Part shown: positions 26,095-33,688 of the stretch, piece after piece
Layout: the number at the start of each line of letters is the position of its first letter
Position numbering within the stretch: position 1 is the stretch's first letter
From: a virus
DNA: 64,000 nt
Direction: 5' to 3' (one strand)
IMG/VR virus record: IMGVR_UViG_3300028592_000004
Span: 62,001 to 126,000 of that record
Program-made: the position numbers and the translations under genes
Notes under the pieces: model-generated
What the model was told of the DNA's origin: nothing
Database searches by the model: none
What the model saw: only the letters and a program-made list of their open reading frames with translations

Positions 26095-27515
26095 CCAAGG
26101 GCTTTCAGAATCTGCGTCGTGCTGTACTCTGGCAGACGCGGGACGTAGTAGGTCTCCTTGACCAGGTCACTGCCCACGGCTCCGCCGGGCAGGTCGATGT
26201 CATCCGCGACGCGGACAAGCACGTCAGGACGGATCAAGCGAATCAGCTCGCTCGGCGTCTGCTCGTTGAAGACGACGACGAGATCGACGCAGCCCAAGGC
26301 AGCGACCATCTCAGCGCGATCGCCCTGCTTTGTCTTCGGACGATTCGGCCCCTTGCTGGCCGACACGCTGCTGTCGGTGTTCACCGCGCCGATCAAACGG
26401 GTGCCGCGGCGGCGGGCCTCCACGAGAACGTGGACGTGCCCGGGATGCAGCATGTCAAAGCACCCGTTGCTGAAGACGACCTTCTCGCCGGCAGCCTGCC
26501 ACTGAGCACAGGCCAGGGCCGCAACCTCTGCACTGACGATCTTGAAGTACGGATGAATCGCGGCAGCCTTCGCCAGCCGCAGTTCGAGGGGATCGACGAC
26601 AGACGTCCCGGGCTTCGTCACAACCGTACCTGCCGCCAGGTTCGCAATCTGAATCGCCAGCGGAAGGTTGTCGTGAGAGATAAGCTCGACCGCCAGTGTT
26701 GCCGTAAACGTGTCGCCGGCACCGCAGACGTCATAGACATGCGAAACCCGCGTCGGAAATCGACTGACGCCAGCTTGATCGAACAGAATCGCTCCGTTCC
26801 GGCCGTTGGTGCAGACAACGTTGCTGACGATTCCGTCGAGCCCAAGGTCGACCAGGCTCTCGGAACCATTCTCAATCTCATCAACCTCCAGACCGGAAAT
26901 CTGAGCCAACTCAGTTTCATTCGGAGTGATGACGAACGCGCCACGGAGGTACGAAAAATGGACCGGCCGCGGATCGACGATGACCTTGGCGCCGGCAGCG
27001 TTCGCGTACTTGATCACTTCGGAGAGCAGGCTGTGCCTCGTACCGAGGGCACCTTTCGCGTAGTCGGAGATCAGGACGATCTTGTACGAATTCGCGTTCA
27101 GGACTGCCTTCAAGCGAGTCAGGTAGTCCGCGGCGCTGGCCGGTGCGTGCGGCTGATCGTTGTCCTCCCGGGTCAGCAGACGGGTGCCACTCCAGATCCG
27201 ACGCTTAACGGTCGGGCCAGCGAAGCGACGCTCGCTGCCCACCGAGTAGATGTCGATGGCGTGATGGCCGCACAGTGCGACGAGGTCCGAACGATGCGTC
27301 TCGTCGGACATCACAGTGAACAGGTCGCAACGGCCATGCAGGGCGGCGACATTGGCAGCGACGTTTGCAGCTCCGCCGAGGGAGCGAGTCACTGACTGGC
27401 GCTGGTAGACCGGAATCGGGGCCTCGGCCGCGATCCGAGTGGGCTCGACGAAGACTGCCTCGTCGATCATGACATCGCCGATCACGAGAATCTGCGATGG
27501 ATCCTGCTGGGGCAT
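26079..27515 (-). CDS. hldE: Bifunctional heptose-7-P kinase / heptose-1-P adenylyltransferase HldE
   Basis: A 478-residue fusion like bacterial HldE, which phosphorylates heptose 7-phosphate at C1 and, after dephosphorylation, adenylates heptose 1-phosphate on the way to ADP-heptose. Residues 1-320 are a PfkB/ribokinase fold: GGAANVAANVAAL (48-59), the catalytic GAGDTF at 265-270. Residues 335-478 are a nucleotidyltransferase: FSNGCFDMLHPGHV (348-361), QGDRAEMVAAL, and STTQILKALG at the end. Length matches the family. It heads an operon of three glycosyltransferases. The start follows a GGGAATTGAA leader dyad without a strong Shine-Dalgarno site. Confidence 0.9.
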   Translation of the reverse strand: MPQQDPSQILVIGDVMIDEAVFVEPTRIAAEAPIPVYQRQSVTRSLGGAANVAANVAALHGRCDLFTVMSDETHRSDLVALCGHHAIDIYSVGSERRFAGPTVKRRIWSGTRLLTREDNDQPHAPASAADYLTRLKAVLNANSYKIVLISDYAKGALGTRHSLLSEVIKYANAAGAKVIVDPRPVHFSYLRGAFVITPNETELAQISGLEVDEIENGSESLVDLGLDGIVSNVVCTNGRNGAILFDQAGVSRFPTRVSHVYDVCGAGDTFTATLAVELISHDNLPLAIQIANLAAGTVVTKPGTSVVDPLELRLAKAAAIHPYFKIVSAEVAALACAQWQAAGEKVVFSNGCFDMLHPGHVHVLVEARRRGTRLIGAVNTDSSVSASKGPNRPKTKQGDRAEMVAALGCVDLVVVFNEQTPSELIRLIRPDVLVRVADDIDLPGGAVGSDLVKETYYVPRLPEYSTTQILKALGCENP

Positions 27516-27517
27516 TT

Positions 27518-27533
27518 CAATTCCCGGGGATTA
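27518..27533 (-). promoter_or_regulatory. Leader dyad element, copy B (TAATCCCCGGGAATTG)
   Basis: Lies two to three bases before the hldE start codon. It shares GGGAATTGAA with copies before the DUF932-like and Rep-like genes. Possible operator or conserved leader. Confidence 0.45.
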
Positions 27534-27737
27534 ATTTCCATCGAAACCGCGAGAGGTATGCGGTGGAGCAATTTCGCCTGTGAGACCTCGGCCTCGATCG
27601 CGAACGCTGACGTCGCGATTGCTCTGGTTGCAAGGCGGGCAGATGAAGTTGAACCGGCCGATCTTTGGGAACGGCTTTCGACATTTCAAACACAGCCGGG
27701 TCTCACGACCCGGCTGCGATTCATTCTCTTTGGACAT
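27531..27737 (-). CDS. Small zinc-ribbon protein, 68 aa
   Basis: Two Cys pairs, CLKCRKPFPKIGRFNFICPPC (split: CLKC and CPPC, 15 residues apart), form a zinc ribbon. The C-terminus is basic and Gly-rich. Such short proteins are frequent in phages and may bind nucleic acid or regulate transcription, but no specific role is known. It lies directly upstream of hldE on the same strand. Confidence 0.65.
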   Translation of the reverse strand: MSKENESQPGRETRLCLKCRKPFPKIGRFNFICPPCNQSNRDVSVRDRGRGLTGEIAPPHTSRGFDGN

Positions 27738-27768
27738 CCTTGTCTAACCTGCGACCATCCGGGTCGGC

Positions 27769-28995
27769 TTATTCGGCGGCTTTCGTCAGCTCCACAACGA
27801 ACGTCGCCTTCTTGTATTCGATCAGGTGTTTCCCGATCAACTTCGTGGGCATTTCCTTGCCCTCGGCGACGACCTTGCCCTTCTCGTTCACGACGTAGAC
27901 GTCGATGTAGGGCGCTTCGTTGCCGTCTTCGGACGCGCCACCATTGGTGATGGCGACGACGACCTTGTCGGTCGTATCCGGGATCGTCTTCTGGATCGTC
28001 AGCAGCGCTTCACCGTCGCCGACGTCCTTGACCTTCTTCTTCATCGTGAGGAACTTCTGAGCCTGCGCGAGCTTCTCGGCCTTGACCTTGATGGTCATGT
28101 TGGCCTCGACGTCCTTCTCGGGCTCTTCTTCGTACTCCGCGTCCTGCTCCGGCGTCGTCCGGGACTTCTTGCCCTTGGACTTCGCCTTCGCCGGCTTCGG
28201 ATCTTCCTCTTCTTCGTCCTCGTCCTTGGACGCCTTCGAGGACTTGCTGGACTTCGACGACTTGTTGGACTTGGAGCTCTTGCCCTTGGGGGCTTCCTCC
28301 TCTTCATCCTCTTCGTCTTCCTGCTCCTCCTCGTCCTCCTCTTCTTCGGCAGGCTTCTTGGACGACTTGGAGCTCTTCGAGGACTTACCCTTTGCCGGCT
28401 TCGGATCCTCTTCTTCCTCTTCGTCGTCCTCTTCTTCGTCCTCGTCCTCTTCCTCATCCTCCTCTTCTTCGGCAGGCTTCTTGGACGACTTGGAGGACTT
28501 GCCCTTGGCGGGCTTCGGATCCTCTTCCTCTTCGTCTTCGGACTCGTCGTCCTCCTGCTCATCCTCTTCTTCGTCCTCTTCCTCCTTCGAGGCCTTAGAC
28601 GACTTGGAGGACTTGCCGGCCTTGGCTTTGCCCTTCGCTTCGGCCTCTTCGACCGCGGCGAGACGGAGCTCGACGAACTCACTGAACTTGAGGTCCGGCT
28701 TCTCCAGCAGGAAGTCGAGGTACTCGATGTACGCCGCGGCCTGGCCTTCGGCGTCGAGCCCTTCCTCTTCCGCGAGGTTGCCCATCAGGTACGAGGGCAG
28801 ATCGATCGTCGGCTCTCCGTCGACAACGGAGTCCTTGAAGAACTGCTCGAACGTCAGGTCTTCGTTGTACTGCGAGGCGATCACGAACGCCTCACAGAGC
28901 GCGATGTCGCCGCCGGCCTGGACAAGCTCCGCCGGGAGCGATTCGAGAAGCTCCTTCGGAGTGAGGACCTTCGTCGACTTCTTCTTCGGTGCCAT
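27769..28995 (-). CDS. Acidic / Lys-Ser repeat protein, 408 aa
   Basis: Three parts are visible. Residues 1-120 are an ordered acidic domain (TPKELLESLPAELVQAGGD). Residues 125-300 are low complexity, with at least four degenerate repeats of the form EEDPKPAKGKSSKSSK followed by long Glu/Asp runs. Residues 310-408 are an ordered C-terminal domain (VKVKAEKLAQAQKFL-like start, then YIDVYVVNEKGKVVAEGKEM). The DNA repeats make the region prone to length change. Function is unknown; the acidic stretches could mimic nucleic acid or buffer basic partners. Confidence 0.7.
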   Translation of the reverse strand: MAPKKKSTKVLTPKELLESLPAELVQAGGDIALCEAFVIASQYNEDLTFEQFFKDSVVDGEPTIDLPSYLMGNLAEEEGLDAEGQAAAYIEYLDFLLEKPDLKFSEFVELRLAAVEEAEAKGKAKAGKSSKSSKASKEEEDEEEDEQEDDESEDEEEEDPKPAKGKSSKSSKKPAEEEEDEEEDEDEEEDDEEEEEDPKPAKGKSSKSSKSSKKPAEEEEDEEEQEDEEDEEEEAPKGKSSKSNKSSKSSKSSKASKDEDEEEEDPKPAKAKSKGKKSRTTPEQDAEYEEEPEKDVEANMTIKVKAEKLAQAQKFLTMKKKVKDVGDGEALLTIQKTIPDTTDKVVVAITNGGASEDGNEAPYIDVYVVNEKGKVVAEGKEMPTKLIGKHLIEYKKATFVVELTKAAE

Positions 28996-29036
28996 GCTTC
29001 ATTCTTCCTTCGAGTGGGTGCTCAGAGCAGAGCGAA

Positions 29037-29228
29037 CTAGGACTGGATCTCGGCCGCGGGGCCGGCAATTTTCGGCTGAAGTTCATCACGCCAGATACGG
29101 CAGTTGCTCGGCGCGTTGACGCCGATCCGTGCCTTATCCTGGCGGCTGTCGCAGAGGACGATCTCAATCAGACCATCACTGGTCTCGATGACGATCTTTT
29201 CGTTTTTCTTACGGGACAGGACGAGCAT
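29037..29228 (-). CDS. csrA: CsrA homologue (RNA-binding regulator), 63 aa
   Basis: Begins MLVLSRKKNEKIVI, the hallmark of CsrA, with DKARIGVNAPSNCRIWRDEL matching the family segment xVGVxAPxxVxVxREE, including the key Arg that contacts RNA. CsrA dimers bind GGA motifs in mRNA leaders and usually block translation. The start at 29228 is fixed by homology and by AGAAGGATT upstream. A longer frame reaching 29357 is a shadow. The C-terminal ten residues are a tail (KIAGPAAEIQS). It could control phage genes, host genes, or both. Confidence 0.9.
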   Translation of the reverse strand: MLVLSRKKNEKIVIETSDGLIEIVLCDSRQDKARIGVNAPSNCRIWRDELQPKIAGPAAEIQS

Positions 29229-29257
29229 TTTCGAATCCTTCTTTTGACGTGGTGATA

Positions 29258-29269
29258 GCCCTCCTGGGC
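29258..29269 (-). promoter_or_regulatory. Candidate CsrA-binding hairpin in the csrA leader
   Basis: Minus-strand GCCC-AGGA-GGGC: a 4-bp stem presents GGA in a tetraloop, the classic CsrA target form. A second GGA lies in the Shine-Dalgarno site 26 bases downstream. This would fit autoregulation by a bridging dimer. Confidence 0.45.
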
Positions 29270-29311
29270 GTAGGGTAACTGGTCCGGGAAACCGACTACA
29301 AGGGCCGGAAT

Positions 29312-30277
29312 CTACCGAAGAAATTCGCCAAACGCCGCGACGTTGCGTCGGCGGCACATGGCGTTGTAGAGGTCGACGACCTGATTCAGATCTCTCGATC
29401 GAAGAAGATACGTCGGGTAGCGCTGGACGCTGGCCAGGGCCTTGACTGCGTCCATCGGCGTGGGCTGCTCAATGCGCCGCACTTGGATTCGACCCAGACC
29501 GGACCGACTCGGATCACCGTAGACGGCTTCAGGAATCTGGGCACCAGCCGGATACAGCAACAACTGTCGGAACCGCATTGTCGGATGGGTTCCCTGTTTG
29601 TCGCCAGACAGGCTCATCACCTCAATCGCGCCGCTAGCCTCGAACTGGCGCATCATCTTCCGGGCTCGCCAGCGGTCGATCCGCGTGTCGATGAACTGTG
29701 TGAACGACATCTTCAGGCCGGCACGACGAATCGAGTAGAACTGCGGATCGTGCAGAACATGCTCATACACGGCATGTGAGTACGTTTCCGATCGAACAAC
29801 GAGGTCGTACTTCGTACAAGGCTGGGCAAGTCTCTGCCGGAACATCGACCAACCGTCGTCCTCTGGGTAGAGGTACGTGTCAGCCAGCTGCGGAAAGAGA
29901 ACTCGTTCGATCTGTTGCCAGCTGTTGCCAACGCGACGGGACCAACACCAGGGGCAGATGTTGGCGAGATTGCAATGTCGAAGGTTAAACGACTTGCCAC
30001 CCTCTTTGAGTCCGATGTCGCAACAGACGGGCATGCAGTTCAGAACATACGAGAGGTGATCTTCCCGATTGCCAGTGGTCTCCTCCCACCCGTTCTTCGT
30101 CAGCAACCCGACCCGAGCCCTCCAAATCGAAAGCACGGACGCCAGAGCCTCCTTAGTCGCCTGCTTGCCGGAAACAGGGTGACCGACGATCGTCGAAATG
30201 ACGGCGTAGATCTGAGAGAGGCTGAACGGACTCGCAATTTTCGGGTAGAGGATCTTGAGCGGCAGAATTTTCGGCAC
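29312..30277 (-). CDS. Rep-like protein with Cys-rich zinc motif
   Basis: A 321-residue protein with a GTG start preceded by AAAGGAAG. At about residue 102-118, NLANICPWCWSRRVGN with an upstream RHC and CCDIGL gives a CxxxxxCPxC-type motif like that in plasmid replication initiators. The rest is basic and rich in Arg/Trp. The gene follows a 294-base intergenic region with repeats and palindromes, which would suit an initiator and its binding region, but no catalytic Rep motif was found. Function remains open. Confidence 0.5.
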   Translation of the reverse strand: MPKILPLKILYPKIASPFSLSQIYAVISTIVGHPVSGKQATKEALASVLSIWRARVGLLTKNGWEETTGNREDHLSYVLNCMPVCCDIGLKEGGKSFNLRHCNLANICPWCWSRRVGNSWQQIERVLFPQLADTYLYPEDDGWSMFRQRLAQPCTKYDLVVRSETYSHAVYEHVLHDPQFYSIRRAGLKMSFTQFIDTRIDRWRARKMMRQFEASGAIEVMSLSGDKQGTHPTMRFRQLLLYPAGAQIPEAVYGDPSRSGLGRIQVRRIEQPTPMDAVKALASVQRYPTYLLRSRDLNQVVDLYNAMCRRRNVAAFGEFLR

Positions 30278-30288
30278 GGTCTTCCTTT

Positions 30289-30304
30289 CAATTCCCGCGG
30301 ATTG
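30289..30304 (-). promoter_or_regulatory. Leader dyad element, copy C (CAATCCGCGGGAATTG)
   Basis: Reference copy of the 16-mer, immediately before AAAGGAAGACC and the GTG start of the Rep-like gene. It has partial twofold symmetry (CAAT..ATTG arms around CCGCGG). The copy at 36839 on the other strand is identical over 19 bases. Confidence 0.5.
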
Positions 30305-30338
30305 AACCGGACGCAGAATAGCCAGTCGGAGGAGCCTG

Positions 30339-30387
30339 CACTACGTTATGTCGTCGAAAAACCCCCACTACGTTATGTCGACATAAC
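30339..30387. repeat. Two 15-bp direct repeats plus 16-bp palindrome
   Basis: CACTACGTTATGTCG occurs twice with 27-base spacing; the second copy runs into a perfect palindrome GTTATGTCGACATAAC. The arrangement looks like binding sites for a DNA-binding protein. Confidence 0.65.
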
Positions 30388-30571
30388 CCAGTTACCTATT
30401 ACAAGGTAATAGTGCGCCTCCACGGACGGCCGCTCCGCTCGAAGAGCGGCGGAGCGTATGCCGTCGTGTCGGCGGAATGGGATCAAAATCACGCCACGAA
30501 TGAATAGTGGCCCGGTGTCACGATCCTTCGATCAACCGGGCCACGCTCCGCCACCGGGCGATTCGATTCCG

Positions 30572-30856
30572 TCATCCACGACGTCGACACGATGCCAGCG
30601 CAGGTCTGAGTGTCTCCTCATCCGCGATCACCAGTCGTGCTCTGTCAGCTTCGAGCCAGACCGTGGCCCCGCACTTCAGGGGATCATCCGGCTGATACTT
30701 CAGCGTAGCGATCACCTTTCCCTGATCATCCACGATCTGGATCTTCTGCGCCTTCTCAATGCTCCGGTAGGTGCGAAGAGAGAGCGGCGGGTTACGACTG
30801 CCGGTCTTGCGATTACCGCGAAGGATGTGCTGATCGACGTGAATGATCGCCTTCAC
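30572..30856 (-). CDS. Hypothetical protein, 94 aa
   Basis: Begins MKAIIHVDQHILRGNRKTG and continues as a small beta-rich domain (IQIVDDQGKVIATLKYQPDD, LKCGATVWLEADRARLVI). The start overlaps the mazG-like gene's stop (ATGA type). The last ten residues are Arg-rich. No family is firmly recognised. It is co-transcribed with the nucleotide-pool genes. Confidence 0.6.
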   Translation of the reverse strand: MKAIIHVDQHILRGNRKTGSRNPPLSLRTYRSIEKAQKIQIVDDQGKVIATLKYQPDDPLKCGATVWLEADRARLVIADEETLRPALASCRRRG

Positions 30857-31470
30857 GACTTCCCTTTCCGAAGTTTCGGGAGCACGAAGTTGCTCCCCTT
30901 CTTCTTCGAGACACGGTTGAACTTCTCAACGATCGACTGCGCAAGGTTGATGCCGCCGGCACTAGCAACCAAGACGGCGTAGATCACCGTATCGGCGAGT
31001 TCTTCGCCCAGACGCTCGAACGTGCCGCCCTTCGACTCCGTGACGATCTTCTTGGCGACATTCGAGGCTTCGCCGGACTCACCACAGAGCGCGCCAGTCC
31101 ATTCGAGCAGGCTCCATTCGGCGCTCTTGCTGAACGATTCCATGCTGCGGGCCGTGCAAATCGACTGGAGGGTGTCCAGATCGAGTACAGTAGGCGCCTG
31201 CTCTGCGAGCCGATCCAGCACCTTCTCCGCGACGGCCGTCATGAGCATGCCGTTTGACGAATTGGGGTTGAACTTGCGGGTGTCCTTCCGCGTCTCGTAC
31301 CCGAAGCTCGGGGCGAGCTTCTCGTACGTCTTGTGGAAGAACTCCGCCAGTCCGCGGCAGGCGAGTTCCTTCTCAGTCAGCGCGCTTGCCGAGCTTTCGC
31401 TGGAGTCTTTCGAGCTCGGCTTCGTCTTTGGCTCTTTGGACTTTTTCGGCTGCTTTCTTTCTTTTGGCAT
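30853..31470 (-). CDS. mazG: MazG-like nucleotide pyrophosphohydrolase
   Basis: A 205-residue protein with a C-terminal all-alpha MazG domain: EWTGALCGESGEASNVAKK, ERLGEELADTVIYAVLVA and INLAQSIVEKFNRVSKKKG carry the ExxE and ExxD metal sites. Before it lies a segment LAPSFGYETRKDTR often seen in phage proteins. The first 35 residues are a Lys/Ser-rich tail overlapping the upstream gene by 98 bases. MazG proteins hydrolyse (d)NTPs or alarmone-like nucleotides to monophosphates; the substrate here is unknown. Confidence 0.85.
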   Translation of the reverse strand: MPKERKQPKKSKEPKTKPSSKDSSESSASALTEKELACRGLAEFFHKTYEKLAPSFGYETRKDTRKFNPNSSNGMLMTAVAEKVLDRLAEQAPTVLDLDTLQSICTARSMESFSKSAEWSLLEWTGALCGESGEASNVAKKIVTESKGGTFERLGEELADTVIYAVLVASAGGINLAQSIVEKFNRVSKKKGSNFVLPKLRKGKS

Positions 31471-32122
31471 CTCGCTTTTCTTTCAGGGAAGTGAGGTTGA
31501 GGGACTTCCGTTGTGCGACTTCCAAGACCACGGCGTCTTCGATCCGACTCGTGCCAAATGCGAAGACTGTCTTGATGGCCGCATGCTGTGCGGAGTCCCA
31601 GTCTTTTGCTTTCAACGGGATAATTCGCTGGTTGCAGCCGATCGTGTGGTCGCAACCGTGGCCGCAGCCGAACAGCAGCAGCACGAATTTGGAGTTTCTC
31701 GCCGGATCCTGCGCCCGGCGGCGTTTGGCTGCCTTCGCATATTCCTTCTCCTGGGCCAGGTGCTGCTGTCGACGTTGCTCCGTGACCCAGGTCTTGAACT
31801 CGTCCCTGTATCCGGTCGGGGACAGGCCCTCGATCGGATAGTAGGCGACGATCGTCCAACCGGCGCCGCGCAGGACGACGTGGTTGGTTCCGAAAGTGAA
31901 CTTGACGCTTTTGTCGTCAGGTGCTTTCAGTCGGAAGATCGTCTCGTCGTCATCGCGGACGAAGGTCGGAATGCCGAAACCGTCGATCCCTGAGAACTCC
32001 GACACGAACTGCTTGGCATCGTTGTTCGGCAGCTCTCGCTGAAACCACTCGAAACAGATCAGGCGATCAAACTGCCCAGACCGCAGACACTCTGTGAGCT
32101 GGGCCTCTGTCTTTGGTTTCAC
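31373..32122 (-). CDS. Hypothetical protein, 249 aa
   Basis: Two regions: an ordered N-terminal 170 residues (ICFEWFQRELPNNDAKQF, TNHVVLRGAGWTIVAYYP, LLLFGCGHGCDHTIGCNQ with a cluster of Cys and His) and a highly charged C-terminal helix (KEKRDAKRKKAAEKVQRAKD). The CGHGC segment might bind metal. No family recognised. The C-terminus overlaps the MazG gene by 98 bases. Confidence 0.55.
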   Translation of the reverse strand: MKPKTEAQLTECLRSGQFDRLICFEWFQRELPNNDAKQFVSEFSGIDGFGIPTFVRDDDETIFRLKAPDDKSVKFTFGTNHVVLRGAGWTIVAYYPIEGLSPTGYRDEFKTWVTEQRRQQHLAQEKEYAKAAKRRRAQDPARNSKFVLLLFGCGHGCDHTIGCNQRIIPLKAKDWDSAQHAAIKTVFAFGTSRIEDAVVLEVAQRKSLNLTSLKEKRDAKRKKAAEKVQRAKDEAELERLQRKLGKRAD

Positions 32123-32135
32123 AGAGACCTCCTAG

Positions 32136-32531
32136 CTAGGGTTCGATATTCGCGGCGATGTTGGCAAATGCCGTAAGGATCTCAGTGAACGCTTCTCGCG
32201 TCTGCCGCAGATTGTGGACCAGCGTCGACGTTGACGCCGGATCCCCTGAGGCGGCGTTAAGACTGCCGCCTGCAGTCTTCTCGGCCTGAGGCGGTCGCTG
32301 ATATCGGGCTGTCGCCGTATTCAGCATCTCGACGATCTTCCATCCGTCGGAGATCAGTGATGCGGCCATACTGAACTCGACATCGACAGGTCTATCTGGT
32401 GGTGGAGCACCGCCGATACCGGCTGGAGGGGCCGCTCCCGGCGCGTCGGACTTGTCGGCGTATCCGCCAAGCCTCCCGCCCTCAGAAGGGCCGGTGGGAA
32501 TTCCGTGAAGTGAACGAAACACAGCGGACAT
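32136..32531 (-). CDS. Hypothetical protein, 131 aa
   Basis: The N-terminal third is Gly/Pro/Ala-rich (APPAGIGGAPPPDRP), the rest helical (SMAASLISDGWKIVEMLNTA, LVHNLRQTREAFTEILTAFA). No family recognised. It follows thyX by three bases and so is probably co-translated with it. Confidence 0.55.
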   Translation of the reverse strand: MSAVFRSLHGIPTGPSEGGRLGGYADKSDAPGAAPPAGIGGAPPPDRPVDVEFSMAASLISDGWKIVEMLNTATARYQRPPQAEKTAGGSLNAASGDPASTSTLVHNLRQTREAFTEILTAFANIAANIEP

Positions 32532-32534
32532 GGT

Positions 32535-33656
32535 TCAAACTGCCTGTGTGGTGGAACGGGGACGGGTCTTGAGGTAGCGGGTCAGCTCTTCGTCGCTCAT
32601 CTCGTCGAGCGCCATCTGAGCCGACAGCTCGTACGGCTGCATCCGCATGCCGTACACCTCGGGGATGCCTTCGATCATGCGCGTCTTCGCGCCGTAGAAG
32701 GCCAGGGGATACTTCGCCTTGACCATCTCGAAGATCTTGGCGAAGACAAAGCGGATCTCCCACTCCGCGAACTTGGCGGTCCGCATCAGCACGGTGTGCC
32801 GAAGCGTCCGCAAGTTGCACGAGAACGCGATCTCATTCGACTGACCGTTGGGAGCGATCCGCCGAATGGCGCTGGTCATCTTCTTCCGGATGTCGAAGTT
32901 GAAGGAGTTGTCCGGCTCCCACTTCAGGTGATGGGCCAGCTCAGCGACAACTTCACCACTCCAGTCTCCCGCGGCATCCTTTGGCGTACTGAGCAGCGCC
33001 TTGATGACGTCGGGTACGTGATCCCGGTAAGACTTCTCGATCAGGAGACCGGCATTCCGCACGGCGTTGTAGTTGCCGAAGGTGAGGTCTTCGGCGAACA
33101 GGTGCTTCGACAGACCGCCAGGCGGCTTCCGAAGACCGAGCCGGCACTCAGCCAGGTAGACCGTCTTCTCGATCTGGGCGGCGCACGTCTCGAACAGGTC
33201 CCGCACCGGATTCAGGATCGGGTCCCACACGAGCTGCATGTTCTCGATCCGACAGTAACGGCCGGACGTCTGACTGAACGCCGTGCCGATCCGATGTCGA
33301 ACGAGCTCATGGGTGAAGACCCGACTGCAGTCCCGAATCAGGAAGTTGAACTGGACGTGCTCGAAGATCGACCCGTGGGCCGTATCGAAGCATCCGACCA
33401 GGTTGTCCCAGATATCCCGGGTCCGCGACACGTTCGAGTTCTTCCCAAGCGTGAGGCTCTTGTAGCAGAGCTTCGCGAACATCGAGCAGAGGATCTCCGC
33501 CCACGACAGACCCTGCTTGAGGGCCAGGTCCACTGACTCCAGGAACTGCTGATTCCCGGTGTCGATCAGGTAGCGGCTGACCTCGTTCTCGTCGACCTGG
33601 GTGAAGCCAACGAAGTAGACGCTGGGCTGCACGAAACGTTCAAACTCATCATCCAT
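32535..33656 (-). CDS. thyX: Flavin-dependent thymidylate synthase ThyX
   Basis: A 373-residue ThyX, which makes dTMP from dUMP using FAD and methylene-tetrahydrofolate. HGSIFEHVQFNFLIRDCSR is the usual pre-motif strand; ELVRHRIGTAFSQTSGRY is the ThyX motif, with eight residues between RHR and the Ser instead of seven; NLRTLRHTVLMRTAKFAEW is the C-terminal substrate segment. It is longer than typical bacterial ThyX (about 220-250) and includes an extra middle region around residues 195-260. The leader has the GCGGGTTTTGAAAGGACC element. Confidence 0.88.
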   Translation of the reverse strand: MDDEFERFVQPSVYFVGFTQVDENEVSRYLIDTGNQQFLESVDLALKQGLSWAEILCSMFAKLCYKSLTLGKNSNVSRTRDIWDNLVGCFDTAHGSIFEHVQFNFLIRDCSRVFTHELVRHRIGTAFSQTSGRYCRIENMQLVWDPILNPVRDLFETCAAQIEKTVYLAECRLGLRKPPGGLSKHLFAEDLTFGNYNAVRNAGLLIEKSYRDHVPDVIKALLSTPKDAAGDWSGEVVAELAHHLKWEPDNSFNFDIRKKMTSAIRRIAPNGQSNEIAFSCNLRTLRHTVLMRTAKFAEWEIRFVFAKIFEMVKAKYPLAFYGAKTRMIEGIPEVYGMRMQPYELSAQMALDEMSDEELTRYLKTRPRSTTQAV

Positions 33657-33670
33657 TGTGAGGGTCCTTT

Positions 33671-33686
33671 CAAAACCCGCGGATTG
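33671..33686 (-). promoter_or_regulatory. Leader dyad element, copy D (CAATCCGCGGGTTTTG)
   Basis: Upstream of thyX and followed by AAAGGACC. Left half identical to copy C; two bases differ in the right half. Confidence 0.45.
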
Positions 33687-33688
33687 GA

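Larger units (their letters stand above)
30278..30571. other. Intergenic region with direct repeats, palindromes and hairpins
   Basis: No gene seen. Contents: leader dyad copy C at 30289-30304; direct repeats CACTACGTTATGTCG at 30339-30353 and 30366-30380, 27 bases apart; a 16-bp palindrome GTTATGTCGACATAAC at 30372-30387; a hairpin TTACCT/AGGTAA at 30392-30409; and a GC-rich hairpin CGCTCCGC/GCGGAGCG at about 30431-30455. AT content is locally raised around 30340-30412. It could be an operator region, a promoter, or an origin for the Rep-like gene. Confidence 0.6.

Noticed and set aside
28082-29119. Serine-run plus-strand frame resembling a Ser-rich surface protein
   Set aside because: The Ser runs are the reverse complement of Glu/Asp codons in the acidic repeat protein.
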